From positions 485,741-549,740 of the forward strand of contig KB722749.1 of assembly GCA_000349905.1 (NCBI GenBank): a DNA stretch of 64,000 nt, in the 5' to 3' direction. The translations under genes were made by a program, and so were the position numbers. Below, piece after piece: positions 23,186 to 36,355 of this stretch. Numbering within the stretch: position 1 is the first letter of the stretch; every line of letters starts with the position of its first letter. Source of the DNA: Volvariella volvacea V23. Its lineage: Eukaryota > Basidiomycota > Agaricomycetes > Agaricales > Pluteaceae. The notes below the pieces were generated by a model. The model was given only the letters and a program-made list of their open reading frames with translations, did no database searches and was not told the origin of the DNA.

Positions 23186-24377
23186 GTTGTGTAGGTTGCG
23201 CGGGTTATATGTGTGGCGTTGATGAGCTGATAGTCCAAGGAGGAGAGGTCGTATTATTGGCTTGTGTGAAGGATTTTGAAGGGGTGGATTTTCTATGAGT
23301 AAATATAAGGAAAACGCGCAGTTATATTGCATTTTTGTAGTGCACAAAAGCAAACGTAGGACAGAATAAGACGTTAGAGGCTCATATGCGTAGTGAGTTT
23401 AATTGGTCATTTGAACACTGCAGATCCTGCTCAATATCCAGGGATGGGAAGTGGTGCATCGTACTCCTCAGGTTCAGGTGCAGATTGATCGGTCCTGTAG
23501 AGCATAGAAACACACAGGAAGAAACCTGACAAGACAGGTCGGTACCGTAACAGAGTGCTCGATATGATGCCTGTAGTGTGCTGCATGAAAGCACGTATCA
23601 CAGCCCGTCCTTGGAGTGCTGATGTGAGTTGCGCGCATACACCTCAGAGGGACCAGCCTGAGCCAAAGCAACGACACCGTAAACAACAAAAGGATCCACG
23701 ACCCGCTCCGACATGATCGCAGCATGCATACACGACGTCTTAATGGACGCGCCACAGTTTAATGAATGCAGGCAAGTGACAAGGGGAAGGGGTGGATTAG
23801 GACGGGAGTGTGGGTTTCGCGGTCAGCCCATGACCCCCGACTTAGCCTATTAGAGTACTATGCGGTGTCGTAAATACGTGTCCAAGGCACTCAGCGGAGG
23901 CAGGATCGCCATAAATCATAATGATCGGTTGCATCAGCGCTGTTGGATTGTGTAGGACCCAGCGCTGTAGCTGGCGTAACCNNNNNNNNNNNNNNNNNNN
24001 NNNNNNNNNNNNNNNNNNNNNNNNNNNNNNNNNNNNNNNNNNNNNNNNNNNNNNNNNNNNNNNNNNNNNNNNNNNNNNNNNTGTTGCCTTGTGGGTGGGT
24101 TTCTCGGAGGGTCAAGCATGATTTTCGTTTGAGGGCATTGTGGGGTGCCAGGGCAGGCGGCGGGCTTGAGTGGTGAGTTATGGCATGAGATTTCTTGAGT
24201 GCGTAGGGGTTGGAATGGTGGATGCTATTATAAGTAGATGAGTATAAACACATGAATGAGGTCATTCCCTCCTCCTTGTTTAGCTTTTCTTCTTTCTCCC
24301 CATTCCTCTCTTCTTTCTGTATCTAGCTCGCGTCAAATTTGTTGCATTGACGTTCACGACTCGCCACTAGAAAAGCA
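23186..24377. other. Intergenic with assembly gap, about 1.2 kb
   Basis: Contains the N gap and no supported coding region. The minus-strand frames at 23382-23755 lack domains. Pyrimidine-rich sequence (about 24265-24320) precedes the next gene's ATG and looks like a fungal core promoter or 5' leader. Confidence 0.5.
23982..24081. other. Assembly gap (100 N)
   Basis: Exactly 100 unknown bases, the conventional scaffold-gap placeholder. Real length is unknown, so synteny across it is inferred by the assembler. Confidence 0.98.
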
Positions 24378-25465
24378 ATGAACTTGAAAGCAGCCTTCCA
24401 ATTCGTTACACGCCAATTGACGACCTTTAGTCTTTCGAACTCTCCACCGGGTTGGATTTGGAATGGTACAACGCCCTCGCCATCGGCGGATCCTCACCTA
24501 TTTGGGATTACCCAAAGATCAGATTGGATTGAAGCCAATGGGAGGTGGTATCTAATACAGACATTTGGCGAGGGCGATTTGGAGGAGAGCATCATACCCG
24601 AAGGGCGAGAGTTTGGAGGAAGGAAGATAGGAGGACAAGGAGGGCGGGCGAGGGTGTTCGGGACCCAGTGAGTACAATAAAATTAAACTGCGTACTTGGC
24701 GGGCTCATCAAGTACATATGTAGGTTGTATGGAAGCGGGTACCCTGAGGACGACTCGGGATCAAAGCTTGGGGTAGCAGGGAGAGGGTTTCCGTTTCTGT
24801 TCTATCCAGTGGCTTATGCGCACACAGATCTTCCTAGAGGAATAGATGGTCCGGATTACTTGTACACAGAGGAGGTATGTGCCTTTCGTGACTCCGGTGG
24901 CATTCAAGTGGACGCTGACGTTATCTAGTACGGTGCAGTAAATTCGACTGATCGCCCAGGCGGACCTCTTGTTAGGCTAGTAATAGAGTCCACACACGCG
25001 CGAGCAAGCGAAGATACGGACCCAACATTTCTTCAAGTAATTGCGGACAATTCCACGATTACAGCGTTGGAACCCGTCATAAGGAAGTCATGTAATCGGC
25101 GCAATAGAGACTATCACTCATATGTGAAACCTCTTGACGGGGAAGGGCAGAGATACACTCACCCTGCATCGGCGCTGCAGTACTATCGTGGAAGCAGTGC
25201 AGTTCTTCTCCTGCATCCGTATAATAACACGGACCTCTACGAAGAAGTGCCTTCTGGGATACCTACACCACTTAGGCCCTATCAAGATCTAGATTTCATT
25301 AATTGTGTAAATTTGACTATTGGAGTCGCCATTCCTCTTGCTAGTGGTGTTGGATTGGACGTTTTCTCGCCACTCGGGGTGGGTGGTTCTGCCACGCAGG
25401 TGGCAAGGACGCCTCATTTCGGGCTTATAATGCTCCTCCTGTATTTAATTCAATGGATAGGTTAA
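24378..25465 (+). CDS. Unknown glycoprotein with C-terminal hydrophobic tail
   Basis: Family not recognised. ATG at 24378 gives MNLKAAFQFVTRQL. Three exons: the first ends ...ARVFGTQ, the second covers LYGSGYPEDDSGSKLGVAGR to DYLYTEE, the third runs from YGAVNSTDRPGGP to the stop at 25465. Sequons NGT, NST (twice), NNT and NLT and a terminal hydrophobic segment (FGLIMLLLYLIQWIG) with no basic tail suggest an ER-routed, possibly GPI-anchored or tail-anchored cell-surface protein. However, no clear signal peptide is visible at the chosen start, so an upstream exon may be missing. Confidence 0.6.
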
Positions 25466-25672
25466 TTTATTTACGACACGGGAATGCTTTGTATGCTCTT
25501 GAAATGGCTAGCATATTCGTGGAAGAAGGCATGTGCGGTTGAGACGTCTTGGACAAAGCAAGGTGTTTGTGCTTGTTTGCAGTCGCCCAGCCCCTGACTC
25601 TGGACGATGGCGTTGCTGCTATAATACAGACCGTTCTGCGCCCGTGTCGAGGGCGCGTATCTTCCCCCCATC

Positions 25673-28600
25673 ATGTCTGAACAGCCACCTACCGCCCCCT
25701 CGAGCGTCCTCGACGCGCTGGACAACATGTTCCACCCCCAACTCGGCTCAGGACAAGCAGGACCCTCCACAGCAACAAATTCTGCTTTTAGCTCACACAC
25801 GAATCCGCCATCGCACCTGCAAAGCGCCCACATGGCCACATTGCAGTTTCACCGCACCCAGGAGAAGAAGCCTATGCTTTCTGTTGGTTGGGACCCCATA
25901 TGGTCGGAGAACGTTTTAACGGGTGCCACCAGCAGTAATGGTGCGGTTAGCGCTCACCAGCATCGTGCACGCCTATTGACGCTTACTGCTTCTCCGCCCC
26001 AATCAGAACACGACGACATTGAGATGGATCAACCGAGGGCAAATTCTCCCTACAGGGGCAGACCCTTGATAACCGGAGCACGGGAGTTCCGTATTCATTA
26101 TGATATGGACTCAGGAATTCGTTCGGTGGATGATGGTGGTGATGATCAGGAATTAAAGTGAGAATTTTATCTCCCTTTGCGTGGGCGGGGCTTATAAACC
26201 AATTTAGGATGGTTGAATACGTCACTAAGGGGGTGAATGATCATAGCCACGGCCTTACTGTGCGCGAAGCGAGGCAACGACTGGGATTACAAGAGTGAGT
26301 TTTATGACGTTTTTGCTGATAGTATGAACTTATATATGGACTGGGATGACTCACGACAGCCGAAGAGATCTTTTGCCTGCGATGGAGGTCAGACTGCTGG
26401 ATCATCAGTGTATTGGGGTTGCATGGTGAATTTCAGTTTGTCTATCGAAAATTTTATTGGAATTTAAGCAAGCGCCCTGTAGGATGTTGGACAAAGAGAA
26501 GAGCACCGAGCGTGGTGGTATTCTCGCGTGCGTTACGCAATAAAACGCGTTTCGTAATGATGCTGATTCTTTTTTGGTAGCGATGATATGGGTCTTGGTA
26601 AATCCCCCCGTCTTGGTTTCCCCATCCATCATGTCCATCAAGGAACATTTTAGGCAAGACGATCCAAATGATAGCTACAATGTCCATCAATCTCCCTGCC
26701 CCTGAAGAAGAGAACAGGACAACGCTCATTGTCGTTCCAGCTGCCCTCCTTCAGCAAGTGAGCCGTCTATCTACTGCCACAGCCACCACAACGCCTCACA
26801 TAGCAGTACAGTGGAAGGACGAGATTGAGACGAAAACAAATGGACTATTCAAAGTGTGCATTCACCACGGAAAGGATAAATTAAAGGTGAACTGCAGTAT
26901 TTCTTGATCCTAACTTGCCATTAATCCGTCATCCGCTAGAAAAAATCCCAAATCAAGGAATACGATGTATGTCACCATCTGTATGGGCGCTTACTTTACC
27001 TAGACTTGCGCCTCAGATTATCATCACCAGCTATCAAACACTCTGTGTAGACTTTGGCGTTCCTGAAGGTATGCCGGCCAAAGAAGAGGCAGCGTGGTTG
27101 GAGCAAAATGGGTATGTGCCTCCACTTTCACTGATCCTCTGTGGTCCTTTACTAATTGGATGGCATGTCAGTGGTATCCTGGCGCGCTCTAGATTCTATC
27201 GTGTTGTTGCCGATGAAGCACAGTTTATCCGTAACCGGTTCGACTCAATATCTGCTTTATAGTGTCGTCAACATTCTCATCTTGTGTACAGTTCTACTCG
27301 TGCAAGTCTAAGCATGGCTTATGTCAAGACAAAATATCGGTGGATGCTCACAGGTACACCTGTGACTAATTCTCTGCGAGTTGACCCTTACTTGTGCTCT
27401 TTTGTGCATACTTATTCCCTTCACAGGGCGGATATCTATGGTCTGCTGAGGTTCGGTCGCTTCCGACCCTGGAATGATTGGACGGCTTTCAACGAACATG
27501 TGGTACGTCCTATCTTGGATGGCTCCTTCTCAAGTATTTCAACGCTATTTTACAGGCTAAGGTTCAACTCAAAGACGCCCCTCTGGCGGGTATGTAACGT
27601 TGAGCTGCGTCAAGGTGCTAAAACTCACACGGGCTTTTTACCAGGACAAAGGGCCCAAGCCATCCTGTTGCCTGTTCTCCTCCGACGAACCAAGAATTCA
27701 CAATTAGAAGGCAAACCCTTGCTGGAGTTGCCTCCTAAAGAGATTGAGCTAGTGAAGTTGAAATTTTCACCAGAAGAAAGGGAGGTATGTTATTTTTCTA
27801 TTTCATACCTCGTGTCGAAATTCATGCCTAGCGCCTAGATTTACGAATCATTTGAAAAGAATGCTAAAATTAGGCTGAATAAGTTCCTCAAGGAAGAGTC
27901 ACTGAACGACAAGTAGGTGTAGCCTTATAACTCGTGGAATATATGTCTTATCTCGTGGTTTAGTTATTCCTTTGTCCTGGTAAGACGGTCAAAAATGATC
28001 TATGATATAGTCGCCAATTGGACATGCTTTAGGTTCTGATGCTCCGCCTTCGACAACTCTGTGGCCACCCGCAATTAATTCTGGTAAGTTTCAATTTATG
28101 CGATAATATTTCGTTTCTAATCAGGGATGATGCTAGTCCCAAAGTAAACAATTCGACGACCCTACGTTGCTCAATGGAACAGACAGCGAGAGAGAGCTTG
28201 GGCGGGCAGTTAAAGCAATAGGGACGTCATGGGTGAATCAAGTAAGTCGCTCACGTTCTTCACCTGACGATACAACTCATGGCCTATCTGTATGACTAGA
28301 TGAAGAAACAGTAAGCAGCTTCTATGTTCCCCGGCTCAGGCCCCACGGTCCTTAACCGCACACAAGATTCCTCAAACGCGCTCGGGAAGCACAGTTATTT
28401 GACCCTTCGGAGGAGGCGGAGGGTTTAGATCTTAACTGTCCGGTCTGTTCAGAGCGTAAGTGACCCTCACGGTAGTTAAAGATGTCTCTTCGTTTACCGT
28501 GCTCTTTTTAGCATACGCCAACGATAGCGCGCGGTTGCTATCTTGTGGGCATGAAATATGCTTCGGTAAGTTCACCTTTGGTGTACCACGTCTCCGTGAG

Positions 28601-30495
28601 TGGCTTATTTTCGATTAGATTGTTCGCTGGAGTTGTCCAATTCCCCTCCCGTCCACAGTGGCATTTTGTAAGCGTAATAATAACATATAAGTCACAAGGA
28701 AAGAGTCTCACATGACACAGTGGCGAAGGAAACGACCAAGAGAATATGGCCAGGGAAAAAGAATTCGAAGCCGGCGTTGCTAAAGGCCACAGACCCTGTA
28801 AGTCGCAACTTCTTTGCTTCTTTTCACGGCGTCTTGATTTTATTCTCCAGGTCCAACGTGTAACAAGATGGTCGCTATGGACGCCAATCACTCTTTCAAA
28901 TCTTCGGCATTCAAGCCCACAAACGAAGAGTTGACACTGTACATCCGCGAAGAAAGAAGACGCCGTCGAGCTAATCAAGCAGCGGCATCTCCGTCGTCGA
29001 AGGCTCGTGTAGGTAAAAGCAAGCTAGAAGAATCGGATGATGTGGATATCTTGAAGGAGTGTAAAGTGGAGGTTAAGCCTGAAACGTCGGCGGTACACTC
29101 GTCGCCGCTTACGAGGTTGCAGAAGTTTGAAGAGGTCAAGTTGGATGACTCGGATGACGATGAGTTGCCCGGCGTTGACGCTATGTTTTCTGATTTGCCG
29201 AAGAAGAGGAAGAGGGAGTCCGAGGATGAGAAACCTGTGGTCAAGGTAGGCGCTTGTTTAATTTACAATAGCAGTACTGGTGACACCTGTCGCTATGGAA
29301 GGATGACCCTTTCAAGGACGACTCGGACATCGAGGTCGTGCAAGCCACGCCCTCTAGCTCTCAGAGCAAGAAACGGAAACTCCCAGATTTCAAAAAGGAG
29401 AAGAAACCTACTGATGCTGGTGCCGGTGGCAAACGCAAAGCATCGTCGGGCTCCTCACCCGGATCCTCTTCTGCTCCCAAGGCGTCCTCATCTAAAACGC
29501 CGACAAAGAAGGAAGAAAAGCTTTCGGATGACTTGATTGCTACGTGGACGAGGAATGATGACGATTTGGAGCCGAGCAGTAAGATGATGGCATTGATCAA
29601 GTATTTGAGGGAGTGGGAGGCTACGGGTGATAAGACAATTGTTTATTCGCAATGTGAGTGCCCATTGTGGCTTGCTTGTAACTTGTTTGACGTAGACTTG
29701 GACTACATAGGGACTTCAATGCTTGATTTAGTGGAGTCTTTGTTTGCAAAGTATGGAATCAGGAGCTTGAGGCTAGACGGAAAGATGAGTATGCATGCGC
29801 GCGAGGGCGCATTGGCAAATTTCAGAGAACCAAGGGGACCAAGAGTTATGTTGATCAGGTGGGTGATTAGTTGGTCTTTGCCCTTAGTTGTTATGCTAAT
29901 AAATAGTGATTTTTAGTATCAAATGTGGCAACGTCGGGTTGAACCTTGTGTCGGCAAATCGTATTATCAAGTGCGTTTGAACAGTGCGGTGTTGCTGGTC
30001 GAGTGTGTGCTGATACCTTTTTTTTGAATTCACAAGCTTGGATTTGTCCTGGAACTATGCTTCGGAATCTCAAGCTTACGATCGGTGTCACCGAATTGGG
30101 CAGGATAAAACTGTAATTGTGAAGAGGCTCATTGTTGAGGACACAATTGAAGAGCGGTAGGTCACGTATATAGGATGATGAAAAGCAATCCTTAACACGC
30201 TTTTTAGGATGCTTCGCCTACAAGACGTCAAAATGGGTACGTGTTGCTGACACTAGGTTAAACTTTTCGAATAACTACAACTGCTGCACCAGGTCTCGCG
30301 GATGCTGCCTTAGGCGAAGGAGGGACCACTAAACTTCACAGATTGAGTGTCCGGGAGCTGAAATACGTGAGTCTAGTATCTTTTACCCCACTACATCGTT
30401 CTATACTTATTTTGCATCAGTTATTTGGTATGACCAGGCAGGCCCCTCAACCTGCTGGTGATGACGTCCATCCCTTCGCTGGACTACCTCAATAA
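25673..30495 (+). CDS. SNF2-family helicase with RING finger (Rad5/16-Uls1-like)
   Basis: Nuclear DNA-dependent ATPase and probable ubiquitin ligase. ATG at 25673 ([20 protein letters not shown]) opens a disordered N-terminus. Motif I is [15 protein letters not shown], split by an intron inside GLG|K. Then come IIITSYQTL (Ia/Ib region), motif II DEAQ in [14 protein letters not shown], motif [15 protein letters not shown], and the LLRRTK...[18 protein letters not shown] linker. A C3HC4-like RING is interrupted by introns (LNCPVCSE...CGHEICFDCS). An acidic and basic insert follows (28868-29600), then motifs V and VI ([30 protein letters not shown]), and stop TAA at 30493-30495. A RING between the two helicase lobes is diagnostic of the Rad5/Rad16 group. 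About twenty short introns. Exact orthology is not settled. Confidence 0.88.
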
Positions 30496-32071
30496 GTGTG
30501 CAGTATACCCATGTAGCTAGCTGTATTTCCTGGATATTGTTTTATTTACATCCTGCTAGTTCTAGTGTACGATTTAACTGGGATGTCCAATAATGTTATA
30601 GATTAGCATTCCATTTATTTATACTGCAGGGACGGGCCTTCTGCGGCTGGAATGAGCTCTGGCTTTTTGCTATGAACTTCGTAATGTAGGCCCTCTAATA
30701 GAAAAAACAATTGGAGAAAGAGCGCTGACAATCGCCATTCCGTGATCCACTGGGGTTTCCGATTCAATAAGAGTCGTGACCTATATTTTTGATTTATGCC
30801 AACTACCCCACTCGGGCATGCAGTTGCGGTGGGGCGTACATACATCAAGATTACTCTGGTTCGATTTCATAGCCTCGTTGCTAGCGCCCCACAAGCGACG
30901 AGACGCGAGCGTACTTGCAGCCGGCAGAGCGTCGCGAAACATGAGCAAACTGTCCAATTGGCTTTGCTTGCTTTCCACTTCCACCACACGCGCACGCGCA
31001 CTTTCGCAGCTAACACCGTTTGCTGGAATCATACGTCCCGTTGCTCTGTGATGATGTCCTTTCTATTAGTGATGCGCTCATGCTCATCTTATAGTTTCAC
31101 AAACCTTTACCCCATGAGTCTAGCCAAGTACTACAGGAGATATGCCTATAACCAACACGCATCCATCTCCGACTACTGTATACGATCAACCACGACAACC
31201 AGCGTTCATCACCGAGGCAGGTGTGGCTGTGACGGAAACGCCCAGCCGATGCTGAGCACCCGAATGTTGGACAAGCCTTGCCAAGACGCGTGGTGCTAAC
31301 TGCCAAACAACCTCAACCGACCCTCGCGCGCTGTTCTCTTGACCTCTGGGGACACTGTCTAAGAGGTCGATTTGGCATTAGGAGAATCTGCGTTGTGCCA
31401 GGACGAATATGGGAAACGACGTATCAGCGACATTTCTCAATGTCTGTGCTTCCTCTAGGTCCGCTCGCTGTTTTAATCGGGATCAGTGGCAAATTTGCCA
31501 CAAGAACGGAGGCTAAGAACAGCGATCGCGATTTCCCATTGTTCCCGCTCCGATAGCCCCCAAAATCTGTTTGCGATACGGTTATTGGTAAAAACGAGAC
31601 GCAATTCGAATCATGGGCCATCCGCAGGTCAGTCACCGTCTGGATGCTTACAACACCGCCCATAGAGGCAGTTAGGTCATCAAAACCCCTAACGAGAAGG
31701 ACTATAGGGTGGCAGACTTGGGACCACGAAAAAGGCAAGTGTATAAGAAACTCTTGTCTTTTCTCGGCCTGGCACCGAGCGAGCGACAATCCCGTTCTTG
31801 GGCTGTGATTGCCCAATAGAAGGTTTTGTTATATACTGTATCCAAGCTCAACCACTCCATTTTTTCTCCCTCTTGTCCTATCCACTCGCTAGTTGAGTTA
31901 CGTACTCCTGTAAAATCCTCTCCCCTCCTTACAACAAGCCTTTCCTTTATTCCTACCATTACACACTCGCCACTCCCTCCTAGCTCCTACCCGCCCCCAC
32001 TTCTATCCCCATCCCCCACATAATACCTGACAAGCACACTCCCTTTGTCATCCAACCTCTACTAATATACC
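30496..32071. other. Intergenic, about 1.6 kb; C/T-rich leader before GH16
   Basis: No supported gene; frames up to 167 codons overlap in conflicting directions and lack domains. The last 230 bp (about 31840-32070) are strongly pyrimidine-biased on the plus strand (for example ttttttctccctcttgtcct), as in promoters of highly expressed filamentous-fungal genes. Confidence 0.5.
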
Positions 32072-35000
32072 ATGACTTCTCGGTTTGCGAACGCGCAAGC
32101 CCACCCATATTCATCGGTATCTAGTCTCCAAAACCAGTACGGCAGGACCGCAGGTCAATCTGTAAGCGACTGTTCGATACGTTGCTCTTGGTAACAGTTC
32201 GAGCTGAACGTCTTCGTTAGCAAGCTTCACTATCGTTGTCGGAGAAGGTGTGTTCCGTTTCAGGCAACCAACAGCGTTCGACCAACGTTTCTGACTGAGT
32301 TCCCTTGTGCATCGGTGCTGTGCCGTGTCTGCCGGTATCGCTCGCCTTCGTAAATGTTGTTCTTTCTGGTCGTGTTGGAATGGAATGCAACACAATAGTA
32401 CTCGTTGGCGCCATCACCCGCATCATGGGGTACACCACTATTGCTCAATGTTCCCGAACCAGACGATGTACTACACAACCCCGACCCAACGAGAGATAGA
32501 ACGAGCGACCAAGGGGGAGGATACTTTTCGTCTCGCGGTATTGCGAACCTCGGGTGCTTGTTGATCCTGGCCATGGGTATCATCACACTATTGTGAGTTC
32601 AACGTTGCGCTACGCCTTCAAATAGCTTTTGTACTCATGAATGTATGCCCGCGCTCATCCCTACCTCGGTCCTGCAGTGCCGGTAATTGTCTTCTTCTCG
32701 CCCCGTAACCAAAACCCTAAACACTTCCTTCTTTGTCCACCCTACCTTCATCTTATCTCCCCTGTGTTCAGGTTACCCCTTAATAACCCACCTGACTGAG
32801 GTCCAACAAACCACTCAAGGAGGCTTCAACCTCGGCGGCATAAACGCAACCGGGCAGATACCCGAAATCGACGGTGGTTGGTCGCTCATCGACCCGGATA
32901 CACCAGCATCCGCGTACACAAGGCGGTCATGGCTGCACCCAGATCAAGAGATGGTTTTGGTGTTTTCGGACGAGTTTAACAGAGATGGAAGGACGTTTTA
33001 TCCTGGCGATGATCCGTTCTGGGAGGCTGTAGATTTGCACTACTGGGGTACAGTGAGTTTGGTCCCTCCCTTACCGTGACGGTTCTTGTCACGGTCCTTG
33101 TGCTAAAACTCTGGGTGATAATGTGCTGTGGTCTTTTAGAACGATCTGGAATGGTATGACCCCATGCAAGGTAAGAGCACTTGAACACAATGAAGAGCTG
33201 GGGCGACTCAGTTTCTCGTCATCTACTAGCGACCACGGAAGGCGGTTCCCTCAGGCTAACACTGGCAAGAGCAAACCCCGCTGACAACCACAACCTCTCA
33301 TACCGCTCTGGAATGGTTCGTCCCCATTTCATTCCGCCTTTTCACCCGACTCATGATCTCTAGATTCAATCCTGGTCAGTAACGTCAAACGCCTGGACAA
33401 TACGGGCATTAGGCTCACCGATAATCAAACAGGAACAAGTTCTGCTTCACTGGCGGTTACATTGAAGGTGTGTCATACAATTTGCTGTTCAGTTCATGAG
33501 ACTCATGGGTTTCAATAGCTTCTGTAATGTTACCTGGATCACCTGAGATTCCGTGAGTAGACGCTCGCTGCCACTGCTTTGGCGATTTACTAACAGGTTT
33601 TGTGTAGAGGTCTATGGCCTGCAGTGTGAGTACGACCTCCTTTCAACACGTGCACATCTTGACATACCTCATCTCCAAAGTTGGACTATGGGCAACCTTG
33701 GTAGGCACCATCCAATTACCTGTTGCCTCCTTGATCTAATCAAAAACCCACAGGTCGCGCAGGTTTTGGTGGAAGTAACGATGGAACGGTATGTTCTAGA
33801 GTTTTCACCTGCGACGTAGCAACACATCAAATTGACTCGCGGCGCAGTGGCCTTTTACGTACGACTCGTGCGATGTTGGAACACTACCAAACCAAACATA
33901 TCCTGGGACAATGCTTCCTGCAGCTGCTGTCAGTGGTGGTGATCCTAGTAACTTTGACATGCTGGTGCGCACCTTTTCTGTCTTTGCTAATTAATTATAG
34001 GCATACTCATTATCTCCAGTCTTACCTCCCCGGTCAACGCCTATGTGAGCTGGACCCTTGACTTGAATTTCTATCCAAAGCTGAACAGTCGGTAATTCTA
34101 GCTGCTTGCACATGTCCCGGTGAACCACACCCTGGCCCTATGCGCTCCGATGGAAGCTACGTCGGTCGTGCTGCACCAGAAATAGATATTATCGAAGCAA
34201 CTGTAGAACACGGAGTCGGGAAGGTCAGGCTACTTGGATCAACATGCCAATTATGTCAAAATTGACTGAGCGGAATACAGGTATCCCTATCTTCGCAATG
34301 GGCACCATACAATGTTCGTATAATCACGTCTTTGTTGGGGATGATGATGAAGACTAATCTTGGGTATCGTCTTCGTTTTCATAGGCTGGTTATAATTGGT
34401 TGAATACCACGGACAACTTGATCATTTATGACCGTAACAAGACAGTTCTCAATGTCTACAAGGGAGGTGAGTATCTGGTACCAGTGCAAGGAGATATTTG
34501 TCCTCACGTCTGCTAGGCGTATACCAACAAACGACAAGCGGTCTTGCCGATACCAATCAAGACTGCTACGAACTGAGTGGCCAATGCTATGCGATTTACG
34601 GATTCGAGTACAAACCAGGGTAGGCGGTCAATGAGTTCATGAAAGACTATACTGATGTCCGATTTGTAGGTTTGACGATGCATACATCACTTGGATCAAT
34701 GACAATGAAATGGCTTGGACCATTATGGGCGCTGGTATGGGACCAGATCCTGCGTCAGAAATCAACACCCGACCAGTACCACAAGAGCCTATGGTACGGT
34801 TTCCTGTCTTCTTAGTTTTTCCTGGTTGACAGAGATCTTCTGGAATAGTACATCATTGCTAACCTTGGTTTCTCCCCGAACTTCGGTTTCATCGACCACG
34901 AGCGACTAACGTTACCATCCGTTATGAGTGTGGACTACATCCGAGTGTACCAGCCAGCCGACGCGGTCAATGTTGGTTGTGACCCCATTGAGTTCCCTAC

Positions 35001-35166
35001 GAGCGCATATATCAATGCGTATGTGGTAGTTTCTGTTCAGCCCAAACTCACTAATAATGCATTTCATGGGAATAGGTACTCGTCGTTGTATACAAATCCC
35101 AATATCTCGACTTTTGCGCAATCAGGTTTCCCGTGGCCGAGGAACAGACTCATGGGAGGATGCTGA
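32072..35166 (+). CDS. KRE6/SKN1-type beta-glucan synthesis-associated protein (GH16), copy 1
   Basis: Type II membrane protein of glycoside hydrolase family 16, needed for beta-1,6-glucan assembly in fungal walls. ATG at 32072 gives MTSRFANAQAHPYSSVSSLQ. A short cytosolic region with SPASWGTPL and HNPDPTRDR is followed by a helix, NLGCLLILAMGIITLL. The lumenal SKN1 domain starts TTQGGFNLGGINATGQIPEI and has LVFSDEFNRDGRTFYPGDDP, HYWGTNDLEWYDP and GLWPAVWTMGNLGRAGFGG. The catalytic motif is APEIDIIEA (nucleophile and acid/base Glu), then AYITWINDNEMAWTIMG and MSVDYIRVYQPADAVNVGCD. Stop at 35166 after RNRLMGGC. At least fifteen exons. The catalytic acids are present. Confidence 0.9.
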
Positions 35167-36355
35167 TTGAAGATACCTACGGCACGAATCAATATACGAC
35201 TCCTTTTAATGTCAATTTATCGATACCGGGGTGGTGTGGTGAAAAGGCACGAGAACATACTCTTGTTCTTCCTCATCGGAACTACAAACTTCAGCTCCTT
35301 CCATACGTAAACTCTGTCCCAGAGTCTCTTGGGAATCCGTTCGTTCGTTTTCGTCCAGCCATTTCAAGGGTTATCGTGTTTGTTGCATCCCCCCCGCGCA
35401 TGTCATTTTTTTGTTTCATTCTGGATTGCATCCACTTTTTGTTAGAGAGGATTCGCCCATTCACAGTTATGCTGTATATAGGCTTGGCAATGCAATTGGA
35501 TTTGAATGGTAAACTGCCCCAGGCTGCACGGCCGGGGCAGGTGTGTGCGGACCATTCGGTTCGAGCAGGAGAGAAAAGGATGATGATAGCCGGAGAATGG
35601 TGAGAGTTGTATTTCCTCCGTCCCTGCAGAGAAGCCTCATCATGCTCAGGCGCCTACGTGGACTATTGGACGAAAAATATCACTGGGCTGGGGGTAGATG
35701 GCAGAGGGGCATGAAGGCATTCAAGGCAATGAATATGTCTATCCTATTGCAAGCCGGCTGGCTTTATAGAAGCTCAAGAGGGATGGATTTCCCACCGCTA
35801 TCGTGGTGGTGGCTGCGGATGTTGTACCTGGTCCCACGAACTTGATGCGTACCACCAATCCCGGATACCACCACCCGGATTGCAGGACTGCACGCGTATC
35901 TGGAAGAACACCGATAGGATGCGTCTAGCAGTTTATTCGACTGAAATTTAACAAGATGGATGCCCTGGTTGCTCAGGGATGAAACAGGAGCAAATATGAC
36001 CAGTGCGGGTCTTTTGAGGCGCCGAAGTCTACCTCGGACCGCCTTTACGGGCGCTTTCTTTGTATTTAAGACCTGCTGGAGGTATGGGACGCCGAACGGG
36101 TGGTATTGCGATAAGGACGACGGGAGGAGGGGATTCGGACATGGGATGGGGATAATGGGATCATGCGGAACCGGATTGCGCGGATGATGGTAGCCTGCTT
36201 ACCTGATGCTGCCAAATGTAGGACATCGCTAAACGAGTGGGTAGCCTTTATTCACTATCCAACACAACCCCCCTCCCTCGTCAATGCCATTTGCCCGACC
36301 CTCTTTTTAATCCACTGCTACCCGTAATTCCACTCCTTTCTCAACCACACTCACT
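35167..36355. other. Intergenic, about 1.2 kb, between the GH16 copies
   Basis: Downstream of copy 1 and promoter of copy 2. Several short plus frames (for example 35543-35845) have no domain. The last 100 bp before 36356 are C/T-rich, like the copy 1 leader. I see no remnant of a third copy. Confidence 0.5.

Noticed and set aside
23891..24265. Frames spanning the N gap
   Set aside because: Their continuity is an artefact of translating unknown bases.
30776..31299. 167-codon plus-strand frame upstream of GH16
   Set aside because: Starts at a non-ATG codon, is cysteine/arginine-rich without pattern, and conflicts with other frames of similar length.
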